From Planctomicrobium piriforme (GTDB lineage Bacteria; Planctomycetota; Planctomycetia; Planctomycetales; Planctomycetaceae), in contig NZ_FOQD01000017.1 in NCBI RefSeq assembly GCF_900113665.1, positions 27,501 to 91,500 on the forward strand: DNA of 64,000 bases, in the 5' to 3' direction. Below, piece after piece: positions 34,352 to 44,710 of this stretch (position 1 is its first letter; every line of letters starts with the position of its first letter). The notes below the pieces were generated by a model. It was not told where the DNA came from. It worked only from the letters and a program-made list of their open reading frames with translations, and made no database searches. Position numbers and translations under genes: made by a program.

Positions 34352-36715
34352 ATGTCTGCCCTCGACCGGAAAATGCTTCGCGATCTGCGGCAGATGCCTG
34401 CCCAGGTGCTGGCGATTGCGCTGGTCATCGGCTGCGGTCTGGCGGTGCTGATGATGGCGGTGGGGACGCACCGGTTTCTCAAAAGAACGCGTGACGCCTA
34501 TTACGAGCAGTATTACTTTGCCCAGGTGTTTGCAGGCTTGAAACGGGCGCCTCGGCCCATCGGGGATCGGCTCCGAGAGATCCCCGGGATTGCGGCGCTC
34601 GATCTGCGGATTGTCGACGAAGCGGTCATCGACGTGCCGGGTCTCGATGAGCCAGTGGTGGGCCGGTTGATTTCAGTGCCTGTCCGGGGTGAGCCGCCGC
34701 TGAATCGAATTCATATTGCCGAGGGCCGGCAGATCGATCCTTTGCGACCGGGCGAAGTTCTAGTGAGCGAGGCCTTCGCGACGGCAAATCAACTGGCGCT
34801 GGGGAGTCAGGTCAAGGCGGTCATCAACGGTCGGATGCAGCCGTTGACGATCGTGGGGATCGCGCTGTCGCCGGAGTATGTCTTTCAGATCCGGCCAGGG
34901 ACGCTGCTGCCAGATGACAAACGGTTCGGCATCTTCTGGATGAGCGAGCTGGAGCTGGAAGCGGCGCTCAATATGGAGGGAGCATTCAACTCCGTCGCGA
35001 TTTCGCTGATGCACGACACGCCTGAGCAGAACGTGATCGATGAGGTCGACCGGCTGCTGAAGCCGTATGGCTGCACCGGAGCGTATGGACGCGACCGACA
35101 GGTTTCCGCCAAGTTTCTTTCGGAAGAACTCAAACAACTCAGGGCGATTGCGATTGTCGCGCCGGCGATCTTCTTTGGCGTCGCCTGTTTTCTGTTGAAT
35201 GTCGTGCTGGAACGGGTCATCACCACGCAGCGGGAGCAGATTGCATCGCTCAAGGCGTTTGGTTACAGCAACCGTGACGTGGGAATTCACTATGCCAAGT
35301 TCGTGCTGGTGATCGCGGCGCTGGGCAGTTTTCTGGGAGCATTGGGGGGGGAGTACCTTGATCGGTTCATGTCGCATGCGTATTCCCAGTTCTACCACTT
35401 CCCGGTCTTCAAGTTCGAAACCGACTGGACGCTGATGATCGTCGGGATCGCCGCGACGATGTTCACGGCGGTGCTGGCAACGGTGCGGCCGGTTTATAAA
35501 GCGGTGTCGTTGCCTCCGGCCGAAGCGATGCGGCCGGCCCCTCCGGCCAATTTTGGACCGACTCTCGCGGAGCGGCTGGGCCTTACCCGATTTCTGTCGA
35601 CCTCCGCGCAAATGGTGCTGCGGGAACTGGAGCGTCGCCCGATCAAGTCGTTCATGTCGACGCTGGGAATCGCCAGCGCCGTGGCCGTGTTGGTGCTGGG
35701 ACGCTTCGGCGTCGACGGCGTGGCCTATCTGCTCAATTTTCAGTTCTCGCTGGCACAGCGATACGACGTGCAGGTGACGTTTGTGGAACCGACATCGCCG
35801 GGCGTGCAACGTGAGCTGGAACTGCTGCCTGGCGTTTTGGCGGCCGAGACATTCCGGTCGGTGGCGGTGCGTTTTCGTTCAGGGCATCGCACGCGGCTGT
35901 CGTCGATCACGGGACTTGGTGACCAGCGGGATCTGTTTCGAGTCATCAACACGCGCGAGCGCCCGGTGCATCTGCCGCCGCGGGGGCTCCTGCTGGGGGA
36001 AAAGCTGGCAGAGATTCTGGATGCCAAGATCGGCGAGACGCTGGTTGTCGAGGTGCTCGAACGAGACGATCTGACTTTGGAGATTCCTGTCAGCGGAATC
36101 TACAACGAACTCTCCGGCGCGAATGCCTACATTCATCGCGACCATCTGCACGAGTTGTTGCAGGAAACCAACGCCTGCAGCGGAGCGTTTCTGCAGGTCG
36201 ACTCTCTCCAGTTGCCGACCCTCTACAAACAACTCAAGGAGACTCCCCGCGTCGCGGGGCTGATGGTGAAAGATTCGCTCGTCGAGAGCTTTCAGAAGAC
36301 TGTCGCTGAGAATCAGCTGCGCATGCAGAAGATCAACATGATCTTCGCCTGTATTATTGCCTTTGGGGTGATTTTCAATACGGCGCGGATTTCACTGGCC
36401 GAACGAAGTCGAGAATTCGCCACGTTACGCGTGATCGGGTTCACGCGGTGGGAAGTGGCGAAGGTCTTACTGGGTGAACTCGGTATCCTGACGCTGCTGG
36501 CGATTCCGCTGGGCTACCTGATCGGACTCGGATTCTGCGCCGCGCTCGCCAAGGCGTTCGAGTCGGAGCATTTTCGGATGCCGCTGGTGATCAGTCTCAA
36601 GACCCTGGGGATCGCGGCGGGAATTACACTGCTGGCGGCGGCGGCCTCGGGGTTGTCAGTTCAGCGGCAGATCAATCAACTGGATATGATTGGGGCTTTG
36701 AAGAGCAAGGAATAA
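34352..36715 (+). CDS. FtsX-family ABC permease
   Basis: 787 residues, a two-module MacB/FtsX-type permease. TM helix at about 15-38, a periplasmic MacB-PCD domain (about 40-265), three helices about 270-390, then a second periplasmic domain (about 440-660) and four-helix FtsX core (about 665-775) ending IGALKSKE. The middle motif PVYKAVSLPPAEAMRP is typical of these transporters. Works with the upstream ATPase; the stop codon TAA overlaps the next gene's ATG by one base. No ribosome site precedes the start, where a heptad tract sits instead. Confidence 0.93.
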   Translation: MSALDRKMLRDLRQMPAQVLAIALVIGCGLAVLMMAVGTHRFLKRTRDAYYEQYYFAQVFAGLKRAPRPIGDRLREIPGIAALDLRIVDEAVIDVPGLDEPVVGRLISVPVRGEPPLNRIHIAEGRQIDPLRPGEVLVSEAFATANQLALGSQVKAVINGRMQPLTIVGIALSPEYVFQIRPGTLLPDDKRFGIFWMSELELEAALNMEGAFNSVAISLMHDTPEQNVIDEVDRLLKPYGCTGAYGRDRQVSAKFLSEELKQLRAIAIVAPAIFFGVACFLLNVVLERVITTQREQIASLKAFGYSNRDVGIHYAKFVLVIAALGSFLGALGGEYLDRFMSHAYSQFYHFPVFKFETDWTLMIVGIAATMFTAVLATVRPVYKAVSLPPAEAMRPAPPANFGPTLAERLGLTRFLSTSAQMVLRELERRPIKSFMSTLGIASAVAVLVLGRFGVDGVAYLLNFQFSLAQRYDVQVTFVEPTSPGVQRELELLPGVLAAETFRSVAVRFRSGHRTRLSSITGLGDQRDLFRVINTRERPVHLPPRGLLLGEKLAEILDAKIGETLVVEVLERDDLTLEIPVSGIYNELSGANAYIHRDHLHELLQETNACSGAFLQVDSLQLPTLYKQLKETPRVAGLMVKDSLVESFQKTVAENQLRMQKINMIFACIIAFGVIFNTARISLAERSREFATLRVIGFTRWEVAKVLLGELGILTLLAIPLGYLIGLGFCAALAKAFESEHFRMPLVISLKTLGIAAGITLLAAAASGLSVQRQINQLDMIGALKSKE

Positions 36716-37938
36716 TGGGCAAGTCTGGAATCTGGATCAAGCGGCTGGTGATGCTGTCGCTGTTTGGCGTTTTGGGTGGTGCGCTGTTGTTCGCCTTCCT
36801 GCCGCAACCGGTGCAGGTGGAGGTGGTGCAAGTCGATCGCGCGCCGCTGGAAGTCGCCGTTCGCGATGACGGTCGCACCCGGGTGCGCGAGCGTTATCTC
36901 GTCTCGTCCCCCATCGCCGGGCAGCTCAGGCGAGTGGAACTGGAAGTCGGCGACGAAGTGCAGGCCGGCCAGACCGTGATTGCCCGCCTCGTGCCCACCA
37001 TCCCGGCGTTTCTCGATCCCCGCGATCAGGCCCGAGTCGAAGCCAGAGTGAGTGCCGCGCAAAGCCGATTGCGTCGGGCCGAAGCCGATCTGCGACGGGC
37101 CGGGGATGAACTGGAACAAGCCCGGATCGATCTGGATCGATCCAAGCATTTGCGGGAAAGCGGTGCATCAACCGATGCCCATCTCGAGCAGGCGCAACTC
37201 ACGTTTCGCAAGCAGACCGAATCACTCAACGCCGCCGAATTCCTGAAGGATGTCGCCCAGTTCGAACTCGAACAGGAACAAGCGGCATTAGTGCAGATGA
37301 CCAGGGAACCGGGCGATGAAGCGACGCAGGCCGATTTCGAGATCCGGTCGCCAGTGAATGGACGCGTGTTGAAGCTGATGCAGGAGAGCTCGGCGGTCGT
37401 CACGCCGGGGATGCCGGTTTTAGAAGTGGGCGACCCGCACGAGTTGGAAGTGATCGCCGACATTCTCTCAATCGATGCCGTCAAAATTCGCCCGGGGCAG
37501 AAAGCTCGATTCGTCCATTGGGGGGGAACGAAATCCCTCGCAGGCGTCGTGCAAACGGTTGAGCCGTCGGGGTTCACCAAGATCTCGGCGCTGGGAGTTG
37601 AGGAACAACGGGTGAACGTGATCTTCGATTTCGTCGGCTCTGCCAGTGAGTACGAAACACTGGGGGACGGCTACCGCGTGGAAGTTGAAGTCGTGGTGTG
37701 GGACGAACAGGACACCTTACAGGTGCCGACTGCCGCTCTATTCCGATCTGGCAGCGATTGGGCGGTGTTCGTCGCGAAAGATGGCCGGGCTGTTTTGAGG
37801 AAAGTCGAAATTGGCCAGAACAACGGAGTCCGGGCTCAGGTGCTCGGCGGCCTGGAATCCGGCGAACTGGTCATCAGCCACCCGAGCGATGACGTTCAAA
37901 ACGGCGTGATGATCCAAGCCAGGGAAACTGTCCACTGA
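36715..37938 (+). CDS. HlyD-family periplasmic adaptor
   Basis: 407 residues. TM anchor at about 8-28, a biotinyl-lipoyl-like half-motif (SPIAGQLRRVELEVGDEVQAGQTVIARL), a long helical hairpin of the adaptor type (about 95-190, Ala/Arg/Glu rich), then the second lipoyl half (DFEIRSPVNGRVLKLMQESSAVVTPGMPVLEVGDP) and beta-barrel domains. This is the membrane-fusion partner of the upstream ABC transporter; the ATG shares a base with the permease stop (TAATG), so translation is coupled. An outer-membrane channel is not encoded here. Confidence 0.94.
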   Translation: MGKSGIWIKRLVMLSLFGVLGGALLFAFLPQPVQVEVVQVDRAPLEVAVRDDGRTRVRERYLVSSPIAGQLRRVELEVGDEVQAGQTVIARLVPTIPAFLDPRDQARVEARVSAAQSRLRRAEADLRRAGDELEQARIDLDRSKHLRESGASTDAHLEQAQLTFRKQTESLNAAEFLKDVAQFELEQEQAALVQMTREPGDEATQADFEIRSPVNGRVLKLMQESSAVVTPGMPVLEVGDPHELEVIADILSIDAVKIRPGQKARFVHWGGTKSLAGVVQTVEPSGFTKISALGVEEQRVNVIFDFVGSASEYETLGDGYRVEVEVVVWDEQDTLQVPTAALFRSGSDWAVFVAKDGRAVLRKVEIGQNNGVRAQVLGGLESGELVISHPSDDVQNGVMIQARETVH

Positions 37939-37968
37939 TTGTGAACCACTGAGGAAATTAGAAAGAAC

Positions 37969-38107
37969 CACGGAATGCACGGATTTCACGGACGGAGATG
38001 ATCTCCAATTACCCCGACAAGATCATCGGCCAGGCGAATGATTGAGCGCATGAAAGCCGAAGCAAGTCCCTGATCTCGAATTTCCGTGAACTCCGTGCCT
38101 TCCGTGG
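37969..38107. repeat. facing 9-bp repeat pair, CACGG type
   Basis: 37969-37995 is three units CACGGNNNN; 38081-38107 is three units of the inverse form NNTCCGTGN. Together they form an imperfect inverted repeat around an 85-bp centre. A similar pair with ACGAAA units lies at 62731-62855. Confidence 0.7.
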
Positions 38108-38219
38108 TTAAAACTTCTCGTCACCGCTGGCCTCGTTGGTGCGTGGCGGGTCGGCGTTCTAGAATGGGTGGGAAATCATTCCTGCCTGGCAGCCGGCGCA
38201 TTTTCAGATTCGATCCATT

Positions 38220-39581
38220 ATGAGCAATCGTTTGAGTTCCGATCCCGCGGTGGTGCGGCAGATCCTCATCGTTGAAGACGAGCCGATCATTCGGAATACC
38301 CTGGCGGAGTTCCTGTCGAGCGAAGGCTATCAGGTCACCAAGGCGGTCTCCGTGGAAGAGGGGATCAGCCGGGCTCGGGAGAAAGATTTTCATCTCGCCA
38401 TCTGCGATATCCAGTTGCCTGACGGCGATGGCATCAAGCTGATGCGGCTGATGCATAAGATCAATCCTTCGGTTTTTGTACTCATCATCACCGCATACGG
38501 AACCGTGGAATCCGCGGTGGAAGCGTTCAAGGCCGGGGCGTTCGACTACCTGACGAAGCCCGTCATCTTCGAGGACCTGGCGAACAAGCTGCGGCGTGTG
38601 TTCGAGTACCGCGACCTGTACCTTGAGAATCAGAAGCTCCGTCGCGAACTCGCCCAGCCGAACCGGTTCGACCAGATTGTCGGTTCCAGCGAGCCGTTGC
38701 GTGTCCTGCAGGAAACGATCGGCAAGATCGCGGCCACGCATTCCAACGTGCTGCTGGTCGGAGAAACCGGGACCGGGAAAGAACTGTTCGCGCGGGCGAT
38801 ACATTCCGCCGGTCCCATGCGCGACGAAAAATTTCTCGCGGTGAACTGCGGCACCAGACCGATTGAGTTGCTCGAAGCGGAACTCTTTGGCAGCGAGGCA
38901 GGGGGCAAAACGCAGCCAGGGATCTTGCGGACCGCCGGCGGCGGCACGGTGTTTCTCGACGAGATTGCCAGCCTACCGATGGGCACCCAGACCAAACTGC
39001 TGCGGGCGATCGAGTATCAGGAAAGCATGCCGTCTGGCGGAGCGGAAACCTATACGGTCAGTTGCCGGATCATCACCTCCACCAGCGAAGACCTGTTGCG
39101 GCTGGTGGGGGATGGCAACTTTGAAGAAGACCTGTTCTATCGACTCGATGGCGTGAAGATCCGCATTCCACCCCTGCGGGAACGGCTCGACGACATCCCG
39201 GAGCTCGTCGACCACTTCGTCGCCAAGCACTCACGGGCACTGCGAAAACGTGTCGTCAGTGCCTCGAGCGAAACGATTCGCCTGCTGATGTCGGCACAGT
39301 GGAAGGGGAACGTCCGCCAGCTCGACAACGCCATCGAACGTGCCGTCATCATGTGCGACGGCACCCAAATCGAACCCGGCGACCTCCCGCCAGACCTCCT
39401 CGGCCTGGGCCAACCGCTGCCAGACACCGACGACCTCCGCAGCGCCCTGCGTCACTACGAACGCCTCCACATCACGAGAGTGCTGCGGCAGTGGCCGGAT
39501 AAACGCGAAGCCGCGAAGCGGCTCAAGCTGGGTCTGTCGAGCCTGTACCGGAAGATTGAAGAGTTGAGTATTGAGTTGTGA
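38220..39581 (+). CDS. NtrC-type response regulator lacking GAFTGA
   Basis: 453 residues. Receiver domain (about 15-125) with phospho-acceptor Asp in AICDIQLPDGDG and Lys in LTKP. AAA+ domain (about 150-375): Walker A GETGTGKE, Walker B GGTVFLDEI, sensor region PPLRERLDDIPELVDHF. C-terminal Fis-type helix-turn-helix (about 405-450, EAAKRLKLGLSSLYRKIEEL). The sigma-54 contact loop is missing: where ELFGHEKGAFTGA is expected the protein reads ELFGSEAGGKTQPGIL. It therefore probably does not open sigma-54 promoters and may work with sigma-70 or as a repressor. No kinase is adjacent. The last codons overlap a 7-bp-period run (39555-39575). Confidence 0.93.
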   Translation: MSNRLSSDPAVVRQILIVEDEPIIRNTLAEFLSSEGYQVTKAVSVEEGISRAREKDFHLAICDIQLPDGDGIKLMRLMHKINPSVFVLIITAYGTVESAVEAFKAGAFDYLTKPVIFEDLANKLRRVFEYRDLYLENQKLRRELAQPNRFDQIVGSSEPLRVLQETIGKIAATHSNVLLVGETGTGKELFARAIHSAGPMRDEKFLAVNCGTRPIELLEAELFGSEAGGKTQPGILRTAGGGTVFLDEIASLPMGTQTKLLRAIEYQESMPSGGAETYTVSCRIITSTSEDLLRLVGDGNFEEDLFYRLDGVKIRIPPLRERLDDIPELVDHFVAKHSRALRKRVVSASSETIRLLMSAQWKGNVRQLDNAIERAVIMCDGTQIEPGDLPPDLLGLGQPLPDTDDLRSALRHYERLHITRVLRQWPDKREAAKRLKLGLSSLYRKIEELSIEL

Positions 39582-39619
39582 ACGCGTGCTTTTAATTGGT
39601 TCCACAGGAATCGAGTGTC

Positions 39620-39943
39620 ATGCCTGAGGAAGCGGTCGCTGCTCGACGGAAACTAGACGGTCTGGCGATGCTGGCCTTCTGGCTCTCTTTTTTCTTGATG
39701 GTTCTGCCGACAGAGGCAGATGTCCTTTTCTCTTTCATCCGAAATCGTCAGTTCACTTTTGCCGTTTTGTTTGCCGTATTTTGTTCGGCGTGCGTCCTCG
39801 TTCCGTTTGTCCTGTCATGGAGGCGGAGAAGAAGAAACCCTGAGATGTGGAGAGGACGCGGTTACTGGATTGCGGCAGGCGTCGTCCTTTGCTTGAACGG
39901 GGTACTACAGCTTGCCCTGGGTATCCAACAGTGGTCAAAGTAG
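39620..39943 (+). CDS. Small three-TM membrane protein
   Basis: 107 residues from the ATG at 39620 (a TTG at 39596 is in frame). Three hydrophobic helices (about residues 15-35, 45-65 and 80-102), the loops basic (SWRRRRRNPEM). No family recognised. The 3' end overlaps by 9 bp the convergent antitoxin gene. Confidence 0.6.
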   Translation: MPEEAVAARRKLDGLAMLAFWLSFFLMVLPTEADVLFSFIRNRQFTFAVLFAVFCSACVLVPFVLSWRRRRRNPEMWRGRGYWIAAGVVLCLNGVLQLALGIQQWSK

Positions 39944-40198
39944 CGTGATGAACTCAACTGGTTCCATCTTGCCCCGAATTCGGTTAGCCAGTTCCTGTTT
40001 CATCTCGGCGATTGCATCCGTGGCTGACAGTGTGGCTGATGCCCCGGAATCGAGGCGGGCGATGCGACGATCGAGTTCGGCTGTCCAGTCAAACTCCATC
40101 TCGCCGGCCAGACTGGCTTCGATCAGACCGATCACTTCCAGACGCTCGTCGGGCGACAACGCGAGTGCATCCTGAGCGAGTTGTTGAGCTTTAGTCAC
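39935..40198 (-). CDS. Addiction-module antitoxin-like protein, toxin absent
   Basis: 87 residues from the GTG at 40198, preceded by AAAGGAG; upstream in-frame starts lack any ribosome site. The sequence (AQQLAQDALALSPDERLEVIGLIEASLAG, then AELDRRIARLDSG and SATDAIAEMKQEL) matches the putative addiction-module family (PF09720-type antitoxins), usually encoded just before a ParE/RelE-type toxin. The gene is followed by a convergent membrane-protein gene and no toxin frame is visible on either side, so it appears solitary. It could still counter a toxin elsewhere or act as a regulator. Confidence 0.78.
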   Translation of the reverse strand: MTKAQQLAQDALALSPDERLEVIGLIEASLAGEMEFDWTAELDRRIARLDSGASATLSATDAIAEMKQELANRIRGKMEPVEFITLL

Positions 40199-40419
40199 CG
40201 CGAAACTCCTTTCAGCGTGCAGATTGATGATTCTGTCAGATCGAAAATCACCTGTCGATCTTGATTCCGAAATGAACCGTGGGCTAACGCCCAGCGGCTG
40301 ATTGGCGTCTCTGGGACACATCTTCAGTTGCGACTGCCAGTCGCATGGTGAAGAATCGTGACTGAAGGTCGATCTCAACTGCTCCTTCTTCTGACCACCC
40401 CGCTGCAAGGGCCGGCACA

Positions 40420-42030
40420 ATGAATACGTTCTCTTTTTCTCGCACACTGCTTCTGCTGTGCATGTTGGCAGTTGTTGTGAAAGCCGATGACGCGAAGCAA
40501 CCCATTCCGGCCAGCGTGCAGGCGGTTCTCGATAAGCCATTCTACAAGTCAGCCGTCTGGGGCCTGCAGGTGGTTGACCTCGAATCGGGCGAGGTCCTTT
40601 GCTCGAAGAATGCGGACAAACAAATACTGGTCGGGTCGATTCGCAAGATGTTCTCGGTCGGACTGGCGCTCGACAAACTCGGGGCAGGGCATCGGTTTGT
40701 CACTCCCATTGATGTCGACGGAAAAATTGAACAGGGAGTGCTGACAGGCAACCTGATCCTGGTCGCGAGCGGGGATCTCTCGATGGGGGGCCGGATGAAC
40801 CCTGACGGCACGCTGGCGATTTCGAACTTCGATCACAATGAAGCGAACGCCCTCGGCAATGCCGAGCTGACGAAGCCTGACCCGTTGGCGGGTTACAAGG
40901 ATCTCGCGCGACAGGTGGCTGCATCCGGCATCAAGGAGATTCGCGGCGACGTCATCATCGACGACCGGTTGTTCGAGCCGTTCCCCTTTCGAGGCGAGTT
41001 CGAAGTGCGGCCGATCTTTGTGAACGACGATGTCGTCGACGTGATGTTCCGGCCAGGCCAGGTGGGCCAGCCAGCCGTGGTCGAGTCCCGTCCGCTCTCG
41101 GCGGCGCTCGCGATCAGATCGTCGCTTACCACGTCAGGTCAGGGGAGTGAACTCAAGATCGAATGCGATCCGGAACATCCTGCTTGCACTGGCGCGACTG
41201 ACTGTCAGGCGACATTCAATGGTCAATTGCCGATTGACTTCACGCCTCCGTTCACTGGCAAATGGCCGGTCGTGCGAACCGTTCGGATCACCCAACCGCA
41301 GAACTACGCCAGAACGGTGTTGATCGAGGCGTTGAAAGAGGCGGGAGTGGCTGTTGCCGCTGCGACAGTGGCTGAGAACCCAGTTCAAAAACTGCCGACA
41401 ATGGACGCACCGAGAGGAACGCTCGCGGTGGCGAGTCTGATGTCGGTTCCGTATTCGGATTATGCTCGTTGGATTCTCAAGGTGAGCTACAACATTGGCG
41501 CGGACACGAGCCTGCTCCTCTTGGGACTCACGCAAGGGGTGAACAATCTGCAGGCAGCACTCCAGGCCGAACAAAAGATTCTGCAGAAGGAATTCGGCAT
41601 TGCGGCCAGCGATTACCATTTTGTCGACGGCAGCGGCGGCGGCGAAACAGCCATCACCCCGCAGGCGGTCGGCTCGTATCTCAAAGCCCGATCACAGCGT
41701 GACAACTTCTCAATATTCAAGGCGGCACTTCCGAGTCTGGGCGTCGATGGCTCCTTGGGGTTCGTGACCGACTTCGAAAAGAATCCCGCACTGGCAGGTG
41801 CGAAAGGAAACGTGCAGGCGAAGACAGGCACCTTCCTGTACGGAGATGATCAAGGCCGCATCCTGCTGAAGGCACAAGGCATGGCCGGCTACATCACGAC
41901 CAAAACCGGCCGCCGCCTGGCCTATGTGCTGATCCTCAACGACGCCGGCCCGATCCAGGGGATGGAAGACTTGTTGAATGTCTTTCAGGACCAGGGATTG
42001 ATCTCGGCACTGCTGTGGAATGAGTTTTAG
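40420..42030 (+). CDS. dacB: D-alanyl-D-alanine carboxypeptidase, PBP4/S13 type
   Basis: 536 residues. Signal peptide 1-23. Active-site motifs of the S13 family: SxxK in VGSIRKMF (about residue 73), SxN in SYNIGAD (about 360) and KTG in QAKTGTF (about 468). The large insertion domain between SxxK and SxN typical of PBP4 is present. It cleaves terminal D-Ala or cross-links in peptidoglycan; planctomycetes do have peptidoglycan, so the enzyme is expected. Stands alone between a divergent antitoxin gene and a convergent acs gene. Confidence 0.93.
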   Translation: MNTFSFSRTLLLLCMLAVVVKADDAKQPIPASVQAVLDKPFYKSAVWGLQVVDLESGEVLCSKNADKQILVGSIRKMFSVGLALDKLGAGHRFVTPIDVDGKIEQGVLTGNLILVASGDLSMGGRMNPDGTLAISNFDHNEANALGNAELTKPDPLAGYKDLARQVAASGIKEIRGDVIIDDRLFEPFPFRGEFEVRPIFVNDDVVDVMFRPGQVGQPAVVESRPLSAALAIRSSLTTSGQGSELKIECDPEHPACTGATDCQATFNGQLPIDFTPPFTGKWPVVRTVRITQPQNYARTVLIEALKEAGVAVAAATVAENPVQKLPTMDAPRGTLAVASLMSVPYSDYARWILKVSYNIGADTSLLLLGLTQGVNNLQAALQAEQKILQKEFGIAASDYHFVDGSGGGETAITPQAVGSYLKARSQRDNFSIFKAALPSLGVDGSLGFVTDFEKNPALAGAKGNVQAKTGTFLYGDDQGRILLKAQGMAGYITTKTGRRLAYVLILNDAGPIQGMEDLLNVFQDQGLISALLWNEF

Positions 42031-42035
42031 GAGCC

Positions 42036-42068
42036 ATTGTCGCGGACGTTCTCAACGTCCGGGACAAT
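42036..42068. terminator. bidirectional hairpin between dacB and acs
   Basis: A 15-bp stem with one mismatch (ATTGTCGCGGACGTT against AACGTCCGGGACAAT) and a 3-nt loop, in the 47-bp convergent gap. Confidence 0.65.
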
Positions 42069-42077
42069 TCATCTTGT

Positions 42078-44018
<1,941 letters not shown>

Positions 44019-44315
44019 AGGATCGCTGGAGCAAGAGTTTACGGATGGCAAGTACCGGCGCAGGCAGAGCGGGCTTTCTGACAGAGCGGCCAGACTCTGT
44101 AAATCGGACGGAAAGCACGATTCTGAACTGTTCAACGACAATTGATGGATTGGCCCCCGATGCTACGGTGGGACGCTCCCGGATTCAATCGAAGCGGCAG
44201 GAGGTAAAAGGAAAAGGGGGATCAAAGTGCGTGTGGCAGAATCTTGCCGCTGGAGTATCGTTTACAGTTCAACACCAATGTCTGACGATTCAATCAAATG
44301 AACTGCGAGGTGACG
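44019..44315. other. acs / antitoxin divergent gap
   Basis: 297 bp without a gene. Presumably holds the acs promoter and that of the small antitoxin gene. No clear motif. Confidence 0.4.
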
Positions 44316-44513
44316 ATGACCACAAATTTTGCTCTCGACAGCAAACTGGTCGAACAGGCGCGATTGATTGGCGGGCACAAGACGAAGAAGGCGGCAGTGA
44401 CGGCCGCATTGCAGGAATACGTTCGGATTCGAATGCAGCTGAAGATTCTCGATCTCGCCGGAACCATCGACTACCACCCAAACTACGATTACAAAGCCAA
44501 TCGGCGGCGGTAG
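44316..44513 (+). CDS. VapB-type antitoxin-like protein, toxin absent
   Basis: 65 residues. The ATG at 44316 has GAGGTGA 4 nt upstream and begins MTTNFALDSKLVEQARLIGGHKTKKAAVTAALQEYV (cited in parts), the ribbon-helix-helix start of VapB-like antitoxins. The C-terminus HPNYDYKANRRR is a toxin-binding-type tail. A VapC (PIN-domain) toxin normally follows by a few bases, but the next gene is thyX and no PIN frame is visible in between. It may be a degraded module or a free-standing regulator. Confidence 0.78.
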   Translation: MTTNFALDSKLVEQARLIGGHKTKKAAVTAALQEYVRIRMQLKILDLAGTIDYHPNYDYKANRRR

Positions 44514-44710
44514 CCGGACGACGATTTTCGTCTGCTTTCCGCACTCTTTCCCCTCAAATTGCATCCCATGCCCGATGGCGTGCAGTAGGGCGAACCTTCC
44601 CGTCTGGCGAGTTCGTTGAAGTCCGGCGGCTGGCTGCTCATAATTCGCCGAGCGCCGGACGTGCTGTCGCTTCCGGCCTTTTTTGACTCTCCTCCTGCCG
44701 CCATTCTTCC

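Noticed and set aside
44231..44245. Sigma-54-like TGGCA...TTGC before the VapB-like gene
   Set aside because: The GG-to-GC spacing is 11 rather than 12.
44590..44695. Possible small RNA between the VapB-like gene and thyX, with a GTCCGGCG/CGCCGGAC pair and a TTTTTT run
   Set aside because: The stem and T run are not adjacent and no promoter is visible; too weak to call.
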